Notes: generated by a model from the sequence alone, not told the origin. 64,000 nucleotides of DNA from Gemmatimonadota bacterium (GCA_022823145.1 JAJDXS010000030.1:62001-126000); one strand, 5' to 3'. Counted from the stretch's first letter, positions 29,241 through 38,108 are shown. Numbers and translations are program-made.

Positions 29241-30586
29241 CAACCAGGACCACCTTTCACGCCCAGAGAGGCATCGCCGCCGCGACCCGCATCCGAGTCG
29301 ACCACGGTCAGGTCGTCGATCAGTTCAAGCAACTGATCCACAGCTTCCTCCGTGATCCCCTCCACCGCGAGGAAATCCCCCCGATCAAGGTCGATGATGT
29401 CCAGAAAACTCCGGTATCCGGCCGTGGCCAGGGCGCCGAGGGTCGTACGGTCCAGCGACAGCTCGGTGAGGGGGAAGTCCGCAGTCTCGTAGGAGTCCTC
29501 CTCGTCCTCGACGAAGACCGACATGTCCGACCCTCTCTCCAGCCACTCCCGAGAGCCGTAGAGGTCTATCTGCCAACCGATGAGTTGCGACGCCAGGCGT
29601 ACGTTCTGGCCGTTCCTTCCGATGGCGAGTGAAAGCTGGTCCTCGTCCACGATTGCGGTGATGACCTGTCTGCGCGGATCCGAGATGACCTTGGCCACCC
29701 GTGCGGGCGCCAGTGCACGCCGTGCAAAGATCTCGGGGTCCGGATGCCAGGGAACAATGTCGATCCGCTCGCCCCCCAACTCCGAAACGACCGCCTGAAC
29801 GCGCGACCCCTTCAACCCGACGCAGGCACCCACCGGATCGATGGAATCGTCCCGGCTGTGAACCGCGATCTTGGTGCGGCCGCCGACCTCGCGGGTCAGT
29901 TCCTTGATCTCGACGATGCCCTGATAGATCTCCGGCACCTCGAGCCGGAAGAGTGCCGCCACGAACAACGGGTCCGCCCGGGAAAACACCAGCCGCGGCC
30001 CCTTCGGCGTCTCCTCGACCCTTTTGAGCACCGCACGAATCGACTCTCCCTGGCGAAACCGCTCGCGCGGGTTCTGTTCCTTCCAGGGAATGATGGCCTC
30101 GGCATCACGCGACCGATTGAGCATGAGGACAAGCTTGCCGCGTTCGATCTGCTGCACCTCTCCCGAGAGGAGTTCGCCCACGCGGTCGCTGTACTCTTCG
30201 CGGATGCGCTGGCGCTCTCCCTCGCGAACCAGCTGAACGATCCTCTGCTTCGCCGCCATTACGGCATTGCGGCCGAACTCGGAGAATTCGACCGGTATCT
30301 CCATCACATCGCCGACCTCATAGGTCGGGTCGTCCCATCGGGCCTCCTCGACCGACACCTCGGCCGAGGGGTCCTGCACGGTTTCGACCACCCGCTTCAG
30401 AACCAGCATCTCGATATCGCCGGACATGTCGTCGATGGTGATCTCGGTGTCCACATTGATTCCGTAGATCCGCGCCAGCCCCGCATGAATCGCGTCCCGG
30501 ATCAGTTCGTTCACTTCGTCCGGCTCCAGGCTCTTCGACGCCGCGATATCGCGGAAAGCCTTGAGGATCAGACCGGTATCCGTCAT
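29240..30586 (-). CDS. nusA: Transcription termination/antitermination factor NusA
   Basis: RNA polymerase-associated factor controlling pausing, termination and antitermination. The N-terminal polymerase-binding domain (residues about 1-120) is followed by S1 (ERGKLVLMLNRSRDAEAIIP) and two KH domains, with ACVGLKGSRVQAVVSELGG in the first and LAIGRNGQNVRLASQLIGW in the second. Near the C-terminus is one helix-hairpin-helix region (ALATAGYRSFLDI). 448 residues. I choose ATG 30586, which overlaps the rimP stop as ATGA; TTG 30598 is the longer option. A terminator in the operon leader may let NusA limit its own synthesis. Confidence 0.96.
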   Translation of the reverse strand: MTDTGLILKAFRDIAASKSLEPDEVNELIRDAIHAGLARIYGINVDTEITIDDMSGDIEMLVLKRVVETVQDPSAEVSVEEARWDDPTYEVGDVMEIPVEFSEFGRNAVMAAKQRIVQLVREGERQRIREEYSDRVGELLSGEVQQIERGKLVLMLNRSRDAEAIIPWKEQNPRERFRQGESIRAVLKRVEETPKGPRLVFSRADPLFVAALFRLEVPEIYQGIVEIKELTREVGGRTKIAVHSRDDSIDPVGACVGLKGSRVQAVVSELGGERIDIVPWHPDPEIFARRALAPARVAKVISDPRRQVITAIVDEDQLSLAIGRNGQNVRLASQLIGWQIDLYGSREWLERGSDMSVFVEDEEDSYETADFPLTELSLDRTTLGALATAGYRSFLDIIDLDRGDFLAVEGITEEAVDQLLELIDDLTVVDSDAGRGGDASLGVKGGPG

Positions 30587-31080
30587 GAAATCGTCCAATC
30601 GTGAACCAGGTGGGCGTCCTTGATGCTGGCCCGGGGAACCTCGACCTCATCCCGGCCGTTCAGACGCAGCAGCACCGCCGCGGCTCCGTCCTTGTCAGCC
30701 GGCCCAAGGCCCAGAAGCTCCCCTTCGAGACGAGCCGAGCGGCCGCAGAGCACTTCGGTGCCGGTTACGGCGACCCGCCGTCCTCTAAAGCGCCGGAAGT
30801 CCCTGTCTCTGGCAAGCGGGCGCTCCAGGCCCGGCGACGAGACCTCCAGGACATAGCGGTCCGGGACGGCCGATTCCCCGTCCAGCCACGATTCCAGGTG
30901 TCGGCTGACCGCGGCACAATCGTCCAGGGAGACCGCGCGGTCCGGGGCCTGGTGCTCCACGCGGAGTCGAATCACCGGTCGACGGGCGTGGCCGGCCCAC
31001 TGCAACTGCACGAGCTCGAATCCCAAGCGGGCCAGTCGCTCCTCGAACCTTGTTCGAAGTTCCAACCGGTTTGATTTCAC
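30583..31080 (-). CDS. rimP: Ribosome maturation factor RimP
   Basis: Helps assemble the 30S subunit. The N-terminal domain carries RLGFELVQLQW and RLRVEH, then VSLDDCAAVSRHLESWLD, and YVLEVSSPGLERPL, the best conserved motif of the family. The C-terminal SH3-like domain follows. The start GTG 31080 has a GGGGGG ribosome site about 7 nt upstream and gives 165 residues; a TTG at 31098 would add six. It is the first gene of the nusA operon, just after the leader hairpin. Confidence 0.93.
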   Translation of the reverse strand: MKSNRLELRTRFEERLARLGFELVQLQWAGHARRPVIRLRVEHQAPDRAVSLDDCAAVSRHLESWLDGESAVPDRYVLEVSSPGLERPLARDRDFRRFRGRRVAVTGTEVLCGRSARLEGELLGLGPADKDGAAAVLLRLNGRDEVEVPRASIKDAHLVHDWTIS

Positions 31081-31104
31081 GCCACACCCCCCATGCAAGC
31101 GGAC

Positions 31105-31135
31105 AAAAAAGAGCGGGGGACACCATCCCCCACTC
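31105..31135 (-). terminator. Strong intrinsic terminator in the rimP-nusA leader
   Basis: On the minus strand a 10-bp stem (GAGTGGGGGA pairing with TCCCCCGCTC, one U-G pair) with a 5-nt loop TGGTG is followed directly by six T residues (31110-31105). It lies after the candidate promoter at 31176-31205 and about 25 nt before the rimP GTG. It can end transcripts from murA, but it would also cut transcripts begun at that promoter, as in attenuation. Confidence 0.85.
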
Positions 31136-31175
31136 GATTAGGCCACCCAGAAAGCAGCCCGGCCACCGTATTTGA

Positions 31176-31205
31176 AGTATAGCTGAATCCCGGCCCCCCG
31201 GTCAA
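31176..31205 (-). promoter_or_regulatory. Putative rimP-nusA-infB operon promoter
   Basis: Minus-strand TTGACC (31200-31205), an 18-bp spacer and TATACT (31176-31181). The -35 box overlaps the murA stop codon. Transcription would start near 31169 and meet the terminator hairpin about 35-65 nt later. This gives a leader of about 90 nt before rimP. Confidence 0.6.
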
Positions 31206-32479
31206 TCGAGGCGTTCTATGCTGGCCCCAAGTGCGGAAAGACGCTCGTCGATGCGTTCGTAGCCCCGTTCGATCTGCCCGGCGTTGCGGATCAGGCTGGT
31301 ACCCCGCGCCCCGAGGGCGGCGATAAGGATGGCCATCCCGGCCCGGATGTCCGGGCTCTCCACGCGGGCTCCCCGCAGTTGCGACGGGCCGACCACCACT
31401 ACGCGGTGCGGGTCGCACAGGACGATGCGTGCCCCCATCGCAACCAGCTTGTCGGTGAAGAACATGCGGGATTCGAACATCTTCTCGTGGATCAGCACGG
31501 ACCCGCGCGCCTGCGTGGCGGCTACAACCGCTATGGAGGTGAGGTCGGCCGGAAACGCGGGCCAGGGGCCGTCGTCGACTTTCGGCAGATGGCCGAACGC
31601 ATCCATCTGGATAACCGGCTCGCGGCGCCCGTCCACGACGAGGTTGCGACCCTCCACCCGGCAGTCGATCCCGAGTCGCCGGAATCCGATGAGTATGGAG
31701 TCGAGGCTGTCGACGGGCGCGTCCTCGATCACGAGCCTGCTTCGGGTCACCGCGGCCAGCCCGATGAATGAACCCGTCTCGATGTGATCCGCGCCTATGT
31801 CGAATTCGGCTCCGCCGAGCGACGAGACGCCTTCGATCGTGAGGTTGGGCGTCCCGATGCCCCCGATCCGCGCCCCCATCCGGTTCAGAAGGCGGCACAG
31901 GTCCTGCACGTGAGGCTCGGCCGCGGCGTTTCGGATCAGGGTCTCGCCGGGGGCGAGTGTGGAGGCCATGATCGCGTTCTCCGTGGCCGTCACCGAGGGC
32001 TCGTCGAGAAACATGGTGCCGCCGCGCAGAGACCGAGCGTCGATGTCGAGTCCCGCGGTGGTCTCGACCCTGGCCCCCAACGCGCGGAAGGCGAGCAGGT
32101 GGGTGTCCAGGCGGCGGCGGCCGATGACGTCCCCCCCGGGGGGCGGCAGGAACAGGGACCCGAAGCGTGACAGCAGGGGACCCGCGAGCAGGATCGATGC
32201 CCTTATTCGCTGCGAAAGCTCCGGATCGAGGCGGCCCGGTGTCACATTGGCCGCGTTGACCTCAACCGTGTCGGGTCCGGTCCACGCCACGTCGGCACCC
32301 AGTGACTCCATGATGTCCAGGAGCGTGGCGACGTCACGGATGCGAGGAACGTTGCCCACCGTGACCGTCTCCGCCGACATCAGCGTGGCGGCCAGAACCG
32401 GAAGGGCCGCGTTCTTGTTTCCGGCGGGCCGTATGCTGCCGGAGAGTTCCTGACCGCCCGATACGACGAAGGAAGGCAT
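31202..32479 (-). CDS. murA: UDP-GlcNAc 1-carboxyvinyltransferase MurA, Asp117 form
   Basis: First committed enzyme of peptidoglycan synthesis; it transfers enolpyruvate from PEP to UDP-GlcNAc. The start ATG 32479 gives 425 residues beginning MPSFVVSGGQELSGSIRPAG with the KN pair (GNKNAALPVL). The active-site loop reads PGGDVIGRRRLDTH, where most MurA enzymes have Cys after the two Gly. Asp at this place (residue 117) is known from mycobacterial and chlamydial enzymes and makes them resistant to fosfomycin. DIRAG near the C-terminus is conserved. A -10 hexamer 6 nt before the ATG suggests a leaderless mRNA. Confidence 0.94.
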   Translation of the reverse strand: MPSFVVSGGQELSGSIRPAGNKNAALPVLAATLMSAETVTVGNVPRIRDVATLLDIMESLGADVAWTGPDTVEVNAANVTPGRLDPELSQRIRASILLAGPLLSRFGSLFLPPPGGDVIGRRRLDTHLLAFRALGARVETTAGLDIDARSLRGGTMFLDEPSVTATENAIMASTLAPGETLIRNAAAEPHVQDLCRLLNRMGARIGGIGTPNLTIEGVSSLGGAEFDIGADHIETGSFIGLAAVTRSRLVIEDAPVDSLDSILIGFRRLGIDCRVEGRNLVVDGRREPVIQMDAFGHLPKVDDGPWPAFPADLTSIAVVAATQARGSVLIHEKMFESRMFFTDKLVAMGARIVLCDPHRVVVVGPSQLRGARVESPDIRAGMAILIAALGARGTSLIRNAGQIERGYERIDERLSALGASIERLD

Positions 32480-32485
32480 GCGAGT

Positions 32486-32514
32486 AAGATAGCGCTGGAT
32501 CGCACCGGGTAGAA
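32486..32514 (-). promoter_or_regulatory. Putative murA promoter, leaderless type
   Basis: Minus-strand TATCTT (32486-32491) ends 6 nt before the murA ATG. A weak -35 (TTCTAC, 32509-32514) stands 17 bp upstream. No ribosome site is present in the 6 nt, so transcription probably starts at the ATG. Confidence 0.45.
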
Positions 32515-32546
32515 TCCCCATATTCGGACGATGGAACCCGCTGCCG

Positions 32547-33230
32547 GTGAAAGGCATGATGCCCTCTGATATTCTTCCAGCCGTGCAGGACACGACGGTC
32601 GTTGCACTCGCCCCCGACGGTCTGGCCGCCTTCGCGGCCTGGGCCCTGGGCGGTGTCATGCTGGCCTTCGTCGTGTTGGTAGTGGCGGTGCTCCTCGTGC
32701 TGGCCGAGTTGAGGAGGTTGTCGGCCGCCTGGACGGATTTCCTTGCCAGCACCAGTTCCCGCTCCGAGTCACTGGTCGCGTCGGCTACCAGCGCCGCACG
32801 GAACATCGATCAGATCACCGCCACCGTGAGGGGAGAGGTGGGGCGCCTGCAAACTTCAGTCGGGGGGCTGGCGGGGGGATTGGAGCAGGCGTCCGCACAG
32901 TTGCAACGCCGCTTGAAGGACCTGCTCGCACTGGTCGACCTGGCGCAGTCCGAAGCCGAGGAAGCTGTGTTGGAGACCGCTGCCAGGGTCCGTGCGCTCC
33001 GTGCGAATGCGGGAGGGTTCCTGCTTGCCCAATTGCGTCGAAACCTCACCGGGGATGCGGCCGAGGACGGCACTCGCAAGGGCGAGGACGGGCCCGCAGC
33101 GGAAGGCTGGCCGGAGACGGAAGAGGCAACCGGGACGGATGGATCACCGGCTGCGGAGGCGTCACAAGCCGCGGGTGGGCCCCCGGTGCGCGAGACGCCC
33201 GGGTCAGGACCCACATCGCCTCAGAAGTAG
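32547..33230 (+). CDS. DUF948-like membrane-anchored coiled-coil protein
   Basis: A 227-residue protein with one N-terminal membrane helix (AAWALGGVMLAFVVLVVAVLLVL as judged over residues 30-52). A long Ala/Gln/Leu-rich coiled coil (about 55-150) and an acidic, disordered tail rich in Gly, Glu and Ala follow. This layout is that of DUF948 proteins such as Bacillus YtxG; function unknown. Possible starts are GTG 32547 and ATG 32556 or 32559; AAAGG lies just before the ATGs, so 32559 is quite possible. It is divergent from murA, and its stop overlaps the end of pcrA by 10 nt. Confidence 0.75.
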   Translation: MKGMMPSDILPAVQDTTVVALAPDGLAAFAAWALGGVMLAFVVLVVAVLLVLAELRRLSAAWTDFLASTSSRSESLVASATSAARNIDQITATVRGEVGRLQTSVGGLAGGLEQASAQLQRRLKDLLALVDLAQSEAEEAVLETAARVRALRANAGGFLLAQLRRNLTGDAAEDGTRKGEDGPAAEGWPETEEATGTDGSPAAEASQAAGGPPVRETPGSGPTSPQK

Positions 33231-35461
33231 TCCTTCTCCAGCCCGGCGTAACGTACTACGAGTTTCTTGCGCCCCGCCTCGCCGAAGTCGACGGTGACCT
33301 TCATGTCCGGTCCGAATCCGGAGAGTTCCACGATCACACCCGAACCGAAGGTCTGGTGGACCACGCGTTCGCCCTTGACGTAGCTCGGACGATCCTGATT
33401 GAAGCCATCGTCGTAGCGTGGTTTTCCGGCCCAGGCGGCGGATGACCTGCCACCTCCCGATCGATGACCGACGCTCCAACGCGACGCCCGCAGGCGATCG
33501 GTCCGAATCTCCTCCAGGTCCTCCAGCACATCCATGAACGTGGAACCACGCGACCGCAGGACCTCGCCGGCCCGGCGCCTCGACCGGGCGTGGATCAGAT
33601 ACAGCTTTTCGCAGGCACGCGTGATGCCCACATAGAAGAGCCTCCGTTCCTCCTCGAGAAGCTGCTCCTCGTCGTACGCCCGGGAGAGCGGGAAGAGTCC
33701 CTCCTCCAATCCGCTGATGAATACGACCGGAAACTCGAGCCCCTTGGCACTGTGGACGGTCATCAGTGTGACCGCATCGGCGCCCGGATCATGCCTGTCG
33801 ATGTCGGCGACGAGGGCCACGTGCTGCAGGAAGAGGCTCAGGTCCGTGAATGTGTCGCGGTCACCCTCGTCCAGTTCCAGCAGCTCCTCCGCCTCGAACT
33901 GTCGGGCCGCCGCGACCAGCTCCCGCACGTTTTCCGCCCGGTCGTCGCCGTCGGGCCCCTCCTCCCTCAGCAACCGGACCAGGGCCAGTTCCTCGATGAG
34001 AGCCTCGAGCACCCGTCCCGCCGAATGATCCGCCGCCCTGGCCGAGTAGCGGCGGATGAGATCCGCCAACCGTGACAGTCCCTTCCGTGGAGACTTGCCG
34101 AGACCCGGCACCTCGGCGGCGCGTGCCGAAGCTTCCAGCAGATTGATCCCCGCTTCCCGGGCAAATGCGGACAGCCGGGCGAGCGAGACGGCTCCGACTC
34201 CGCGTCGCGGATAGTTGACCACGCGTTCGAAAGCGTCGGCATCGCGTGGGTTCACTATGAGACGGAGGTAGGACAGCACATCCTGGATCTCGCGACGCTC
34301 GTAGAATCGAACGCCCCCGACGATCTGATAGGGGACGCCCCTGCGCCAGAAGCGGTCTTCCAGGGCCCTGGCCTGGGCGTTGGTTCGGTAGAGCACCGCG
34401 AAGTCCCGGTGGTCGAGGCTCGGTTCCGAGAGCATGCTGCGCTCGATCTGCTCGACGATCCAGCGGGCCTCGTCGGTTTCGTCGGCCGCCTCCACCCGGG
34501 TCACCGGGGGACCGCCGACGCGCTCCGTCCGCATCGTCTTTTCCTTGCGGTACAGATTCTGCCGAATCACGACGTTTGCGGCAGTCAGGATCACCGGGGT
34601 CGAGCGGTAGTTCTGTTCGAGCCTCACTACACGCGCTCCCGGGAAACTCCGTTCGAAGTCGAGGATGTTGCTGATGTCGGCGCCTCTCCAGCCGTAGATG
34701 CTCTGGTCGTCGTCGCCAACCACCATCAGGTTCCGATGGCTGGAAGCGAGCAGCTCCAGGAATCTGAACTGGGCGCGGTTGGTGTCCTGGTACTCGTCCA
34801 CCAGGATGAAGGCGAAGTGCTCCTGATAACGCTCGAGAAGACACCGGTTTTCGGTCAGGAGCCGGACCGGCTGGAACAGGAGATCGTCGAAGTCCATCGC
34901 GTCCTGCTCCCGTAGGGATTGCTGGTACACGGGGTAGACGCGAGCCACCTTCCTCAGCATCGGGTCGGCACCATCGGCGTGGGCGCGAGCGAACGTCTCG
35001 GGATCCACCAGTTGGTTCTTGGCATCCGAGATGCAGCTGCGAACGGCTTTCGGGGACCAGCGCTTGATGTCGACCTCCGCGGCCTTCTGCGCCCTCTTCA
35101 CCTCGCGCAGCGCCTGTTCCGCATCACGTATCGCAAAACCGCGAGTCCACCCCACTTCCGGCGCATGACGCCTGAGAAGACGGGCTCCTATCGCATGGAA
35201 TGTGCCGATCCACGCCCCGGCGCGCTGTCTGTCCAACATCGCGGCGACACGCTCGCGCATCTCGCCCGCCGCCTTGTTGGTGAAGGTGACAGCCATGATC
35301 CGGTCGGCGGGCACCCCGTGTTCGATGATCAGGTGCCACACCCGGGTGGTGAGCACACGGGTCTTCCCCGACCCGGCCCCGGCGAGCACGAGGCTGGGAC
35401 CCTGGAAGTGTTCGACCGCCTCCCGCTGCTCTCGATTCAGAGAGTCCAGAAAGGCCGTCAC
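33221..35461 (-). CDS. pcrA: UvrD/PcrA-type ATP-dependent DNA helicase
   Basis: Superfamily 1A 3'-5' helicase used in repair and replication restart. Motif I is LAGAGSGKT (Lys33), motif Ia VTFTNKAAGEM, motif II DEYQDTN, motif III VGDDDQSIYGWRGAD, motif IV RLEQNYRST, motif V MTVHSAKGLEF and motif VI ERRLFYVGITRA. The C-terminal tail carries the RNA-polymerase-binding Tudor-like fold (ERVVHQTFGSGVIVELSG) found in PcrA. The start GTG 35461 overlaps the histidine-kinase stop as GTGA and gives 746 residues; the open frame upstream is a shadow of the kinase. Confidence 0.95.
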   Translation of the reverse strand: MTAFLDSLNREQREAVEHFQGPSLVLAGAGSGKTRVLTTRVWHLIIEHGVPADRIMAVTFTNKAAGEMRERVAAMLDRQRAGAWIGTFHAIGARLLRRHAPEVGWTRGFAIRDAEQALREVKRAQKAAEVDIKRWSPKAVRSCISDAKNQLVDPETFARAHADGADPMLRKVARVYPVYQQSLREQDAMDFDDLLFQPVRLLTENRCLLERYQEHFAFILVDEYQDTNRAQFRFLELLASSHRNLMVVGDDDQSIYGWRGADISNILDFERSFPGARVVRLEQNYRSTPVILTAANVVIRQNLYRKEKTMRTERVGGPPVTRVEAADETDEARWIVEQIERSMLSEPSLDHRDFAVLYRTNAQARALEDRFWRRGVPYQIVGGVRFYERREIQDVLSYLRLIVNPRDADAFERVVNYPRRGVGAVSLARLSAFAREAGINLLEASARAAEVPGLGKSPRKGLSRLADLIRRYSARAADHSAGRVLEALIEELALVRLLREEGPDGDDRAENVRELVAAARQFEAEELLELDEGDRDTFTDLSLFLQHVALVADIDRHDPGADAVTLMTVHSAKGLEFPVVFISGLEEGLFPLSRAYDEEQLLEEERRLFYVGITRACEKLYLIHARSRRRAGEVLRSRGSTFMDVLEDLEEIRTDRLRASRWSVGHRSGGGRSSAAWAGKPRYDDGFNQDRPSYVKGERVVHQTFGSGVIVELSGFGPDMKVTVDFGEAGRKKLVVRYAGLEKDYF

Positions 35462-36705
35462 GCCTCGACCGCCTGGGGCAAGCGAGCCTGGAAGGTCACA
35501 CCCCGGTCGCCCCGGTCCAGGAACTCGACCCGCCCGCTGTGAACACCCTCCACGATCCGGCGCGTAAGGGTGAGTCCGACACCCCATCCACCCGACTTGG
35601 TAGTGACTCCGGGATCGAACAGCCTGTCGCGTATTTCGAAGGGAACACCCGGCCCCGTGTCCCTGATTCGCAGGAGAACCCAGCGTCCCTCTGAAGCGCG
35701 CGCGGAAATCGTGATCGCACCGCCGGTTCCGGCCATCGCATCGAGCGCGTTCTTCACGACGTTCTCCAGCGCCCACGTGAGGAGAACTTCGTGGCCCTTC
35801 ACGTCGGGAAGATCCTGGGGAACGTCGACATGCAGCGCCACGCCGGGGCCCAGCCGTGGCAGCCGGACTTCCATGTATGCGCGCAGTTCTGCCACCACGT
35901 CCTGCAGGGAAACGCGCCTGAGCTCGGGATCCCTGCCGATCAGTTCGAAGCGCCGGCTCACGCGCTCCAGTCTGACCAGGTCTTCACCGATCGCGTTGGC
36001 GATCTCCACCTGGGGCATCCGACCCGGCCGCTGGCCCGGATCCAGGCCGAGTACTTCCACCCAGCCCTGGAGCGAACTGATCGGGGTCCCGAGTTGATGA
36101 GCCAGCTCCCGGGCCATCGCGGTCCACGCCTGTTCGGCGGCCGTCCTCCTCTGATAGCGAAAGACGGTTACCGCCAGCAACAGCGTCAGGAGGAGTCCGG
36201 TCGCCCAGAGCACCGGCATCCAGCGGAGCCGGGCGGCCTCGGGGGTGATTCCGTAGTGGACCAACTGGCTGGCGGGGTCCCCGACCGGCGCGTTTCGGGC
36301 GTCCAGTTCCTCGGCGTATGCCAGGATGCGCTCCACGTCATCGGGAGTCGGGGGATCGGATACGGAGAAGGGGAGGTTGACCGAAGTGTTGTAGTTTCCG
36401 CCCGGCTCCGAAGTCACCACGAAGGGCACGCCGAGTTCCACCAGCAGTCCCTGAAGGTTCGTGAGGGCGGCGAGTTCCGCTCCCGGCTCCTGGCTCGTGA
36501 GCCCGTGCTGCACCTGGGCGTACACACGGGTAAACGTCTCGGCATCCGCTTCCCGGGAACGAACGATTTCGCCCGTGTAGATCATGTACAACACCAACAG
36601 CGTCGAGAAGAGGACAGCCAGAGTGATGGGCCATTTGCGGGACACGCCCGCATGACTGGCGCTGCTCCCCCTGCCCTTCCGGTGCCGTGCCTTTCGCTTT
36701 TTCAT
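35458..36705 (-). CDS. Two-TM sensor histidine kinase with HQLGTP-type H-box
   Basis: Membrane histidine kinase of 415 residues. After a very basic start (KKRKARHRKGRG) come TM1 (about 25-43), a periplasmic domain of some 120 residues and TM2 (about 163-182). The H-box is LAHQLGTPISSLQGW with His203; the residue after His is Gln rather than Glu, a form seen in many Bacteroidetes kinases. The ATPase has the N-box ENVVKNALDAM, DTGPGVP and GVGLTLTRRIVEGV. No regulator gene is next to it. It lies between serS and pcrA and is coupled to pcrA by GTGA. The signal it reads is unknown. Confidence 0.9.
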   Translation of the reverse strand: MKKRKARHRKGRGSSASHAGVSRKWPITLAVLFSTLLVLYMIYTGEIVRSREADAETFTRVYAQVQHGLTSQEPGAELAALTNLQGLLVELGVPFVVTSEPGGNYNTSVNLPFSVSDPPTPDDVERILAYAEELDARNAPVGDPASQLVHYGITPEAARLRWMPVLWATGLLLTLLLAVTVFRYQRRTAAEQAWTAMARELAHQLGTPISSLQGWVEVLGLDPGQRPGRMPQVEIANAIGEDLVRLERVSRRFELIGRDPELRRVSLQDVVAELRAYMEVRLPRLGPGVALHVDVPQDLPDVKGHEVLLTWALENVVKNALDAMAGTGGAITISARASEGRWVLLRIRDTGPGVPFEIRDRLFDPGVTTKSGGWGVGLTLTRRIVEGVHSGRVEFLDRGDRGVTFQARLPQAVEA

Positions 36706-36795
36706 CGCAAACCCCGGCCAGACCGTACCGATAGGGCCTGTTTATCCCGTCTGTGTAATGGCCCTCGGTGCCCGGTCGGATTCATCCGTGACCCA

Positions 36796-38079
36796 CTAGC
36801 CCTCCGGCGTAATGTCGGCGAAGCCGAGAAACTGCCGAAGCACCTTCGGGAGCCGGATGGACCCGTCTTCACGCTGGCAGGTTTCCAGGAGCGCGACCAT
36901 CAGGCGCGGAAGCGCCAGCCCCGACCCATTGAGCGTGTGGACGAACTCGGTGCCGCCTGCCTGCTCCCGCCGGAAGCGGATGCGCGCCCTCCTTGCCTGG
37001 AAGTCCGTGAAGGTCGAGCAGCTTGACACCTCCAGCCATTGGCCCACCCCCGGCGCCCACACCTCGAGATCGTAGGTGAGCGAGGCGGAAAAACCGAGAT
37101 CGCCAGCGGCCAGCACGACCACTCGGTACGGCAACCCGAGCATTTCCAGAACTCGTCCGGCTTCGCCTGTGAGCTCCTCAAGCGCGGCGGAGCTGGCCTC
37201 GGGCTTTTCGAAGCGCACCAGTTCAACCTTGTCGAACTGGTGCACCCGCAGCATGCCGCGCGTGTCCTTCCCGGCCGCGCCGGCTTCGCGTCGAAAACAG
37301 GGCGAGTACGCGACGTACTTGATCGGCAGCGAGTCGCTTCGGAGTATCTGTCCCCGGTGCAGGTTCGTGACCGGGACTTCCGCAGTCGGGATCAGCCACA
37401 GGCCGTCGCGCCGCGTGACATAGGATTCTTCGGCGAACTTCGGCAGTTGGCCCGTGCCGGTCATCGCGTCTTCATTGACGAGGTAGGGCACTCGCACTTC
37501 CGAGTAGCCGTGTTCCCGGGTGTGGAGGCCGATCATCCAGTTGATCAATCCGCGTTGGAGCGCCGCGCCGCGTCCACGCAGGACGAAGAAGCCCGAACCG
37601 GATACGCGGCTCCCGCCGGGCAAATCCAGGATCCCGAGGGATTCTCCGAGCTCCCAGTGCGGGCGCAGTGAAAAGGGGGATTCGGTCGGGCTTCCCCACG
37701 TGCGCACGACCCGGTTGGCCTCCACGCCACCCGGCGGCACCTGCGGATCCGGCAGATTCGGAATGTTCGCCAGAGTTTCGGCGATCCAGGCATCGGCGTC
37801 CGCCACCGCTGCGTCCAGCTCGGCTATGTTTGTGCGCACCTCGCGCATGACCGCGATCTGCTCGTCCGCAGACCTGCCCTGGCGCCTGGCTTCGCCGATC
37901 TCCCTGGAAGCCCGATTGCGCAGTTGCCTGAGTTCATTCCCCCGCGCGAGGGCGTGCCGCCGCGACGTGTCCCGTTTTCGCACGGCGTCGACCAGCGCAG
38001 CCGCGTCGGTCAAGCCACGCTTCGCGAGCGTAGCGGCCAGCCCCTCGGGGTCGTGGCGGAATGCCTTGATATCGAGCAT
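36796..38079 (-). CDS. serS: Seryl-tRNA synthetase
   Basis: Charges tRNA-Ser and tRNA-Sec. The N-terminal helical arm (residues about 25-105, rich in Arg, Glu and Ala) reaches the long variable arm of the tRNA. Motif 2 is PCFRREAGAAGKDTRGMLR, followed by QFDKVELV, and motif 3 is NGSGLALPRLMVALLE. 427 residues, normal. It lies 29 nt behind a lipoprotein gene and 90 nt ahead of the histidine-kinase gene. That last gap contains an inverted repeat AGGGCC...GGCCCT but no clear terminator. Confidence 0.97.
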   Translation of the reverse strand: MLDIKAFRHDPEGLAATLAKRGLTDAAALVDAVRKRDTSRRHALARGNELRQLRNRASREIGEARRQGRSADEQIAVMREVRTNIAELDAAVADADAWIAETLANIPNLPDPQVPPGGVEANRVVRTWGSPTESPFSLRPHWELGESLGILDLPGGSRVSGSGFFVLRGRGAALQRGLINWMIGLHTREHGYSEVRVPYLVNEDAMTGTGQLPKFAEESYVTRRDGLWLIPTAEVPVTNLHRGQILRSDSLPIKYVAYSPCFRREAGAAGKDTRGMLRVHQFDKVELVRFEKPEASSAALEELTGEAGRVLEMLGLPYRVVVLAAGDLGFSASLTYDLEVWAPGVGQWLEVSSCSTFTDFQARRARIRFRREQAGGTEFVHTLNGSGLALPRLMVALLETCQREDGSIRLPKVLRQFLGFADITPEG

Positions 38080-38108
38080 CCGGCGTCAGCAGCCCGCGTC
38101 GCCAGGCC

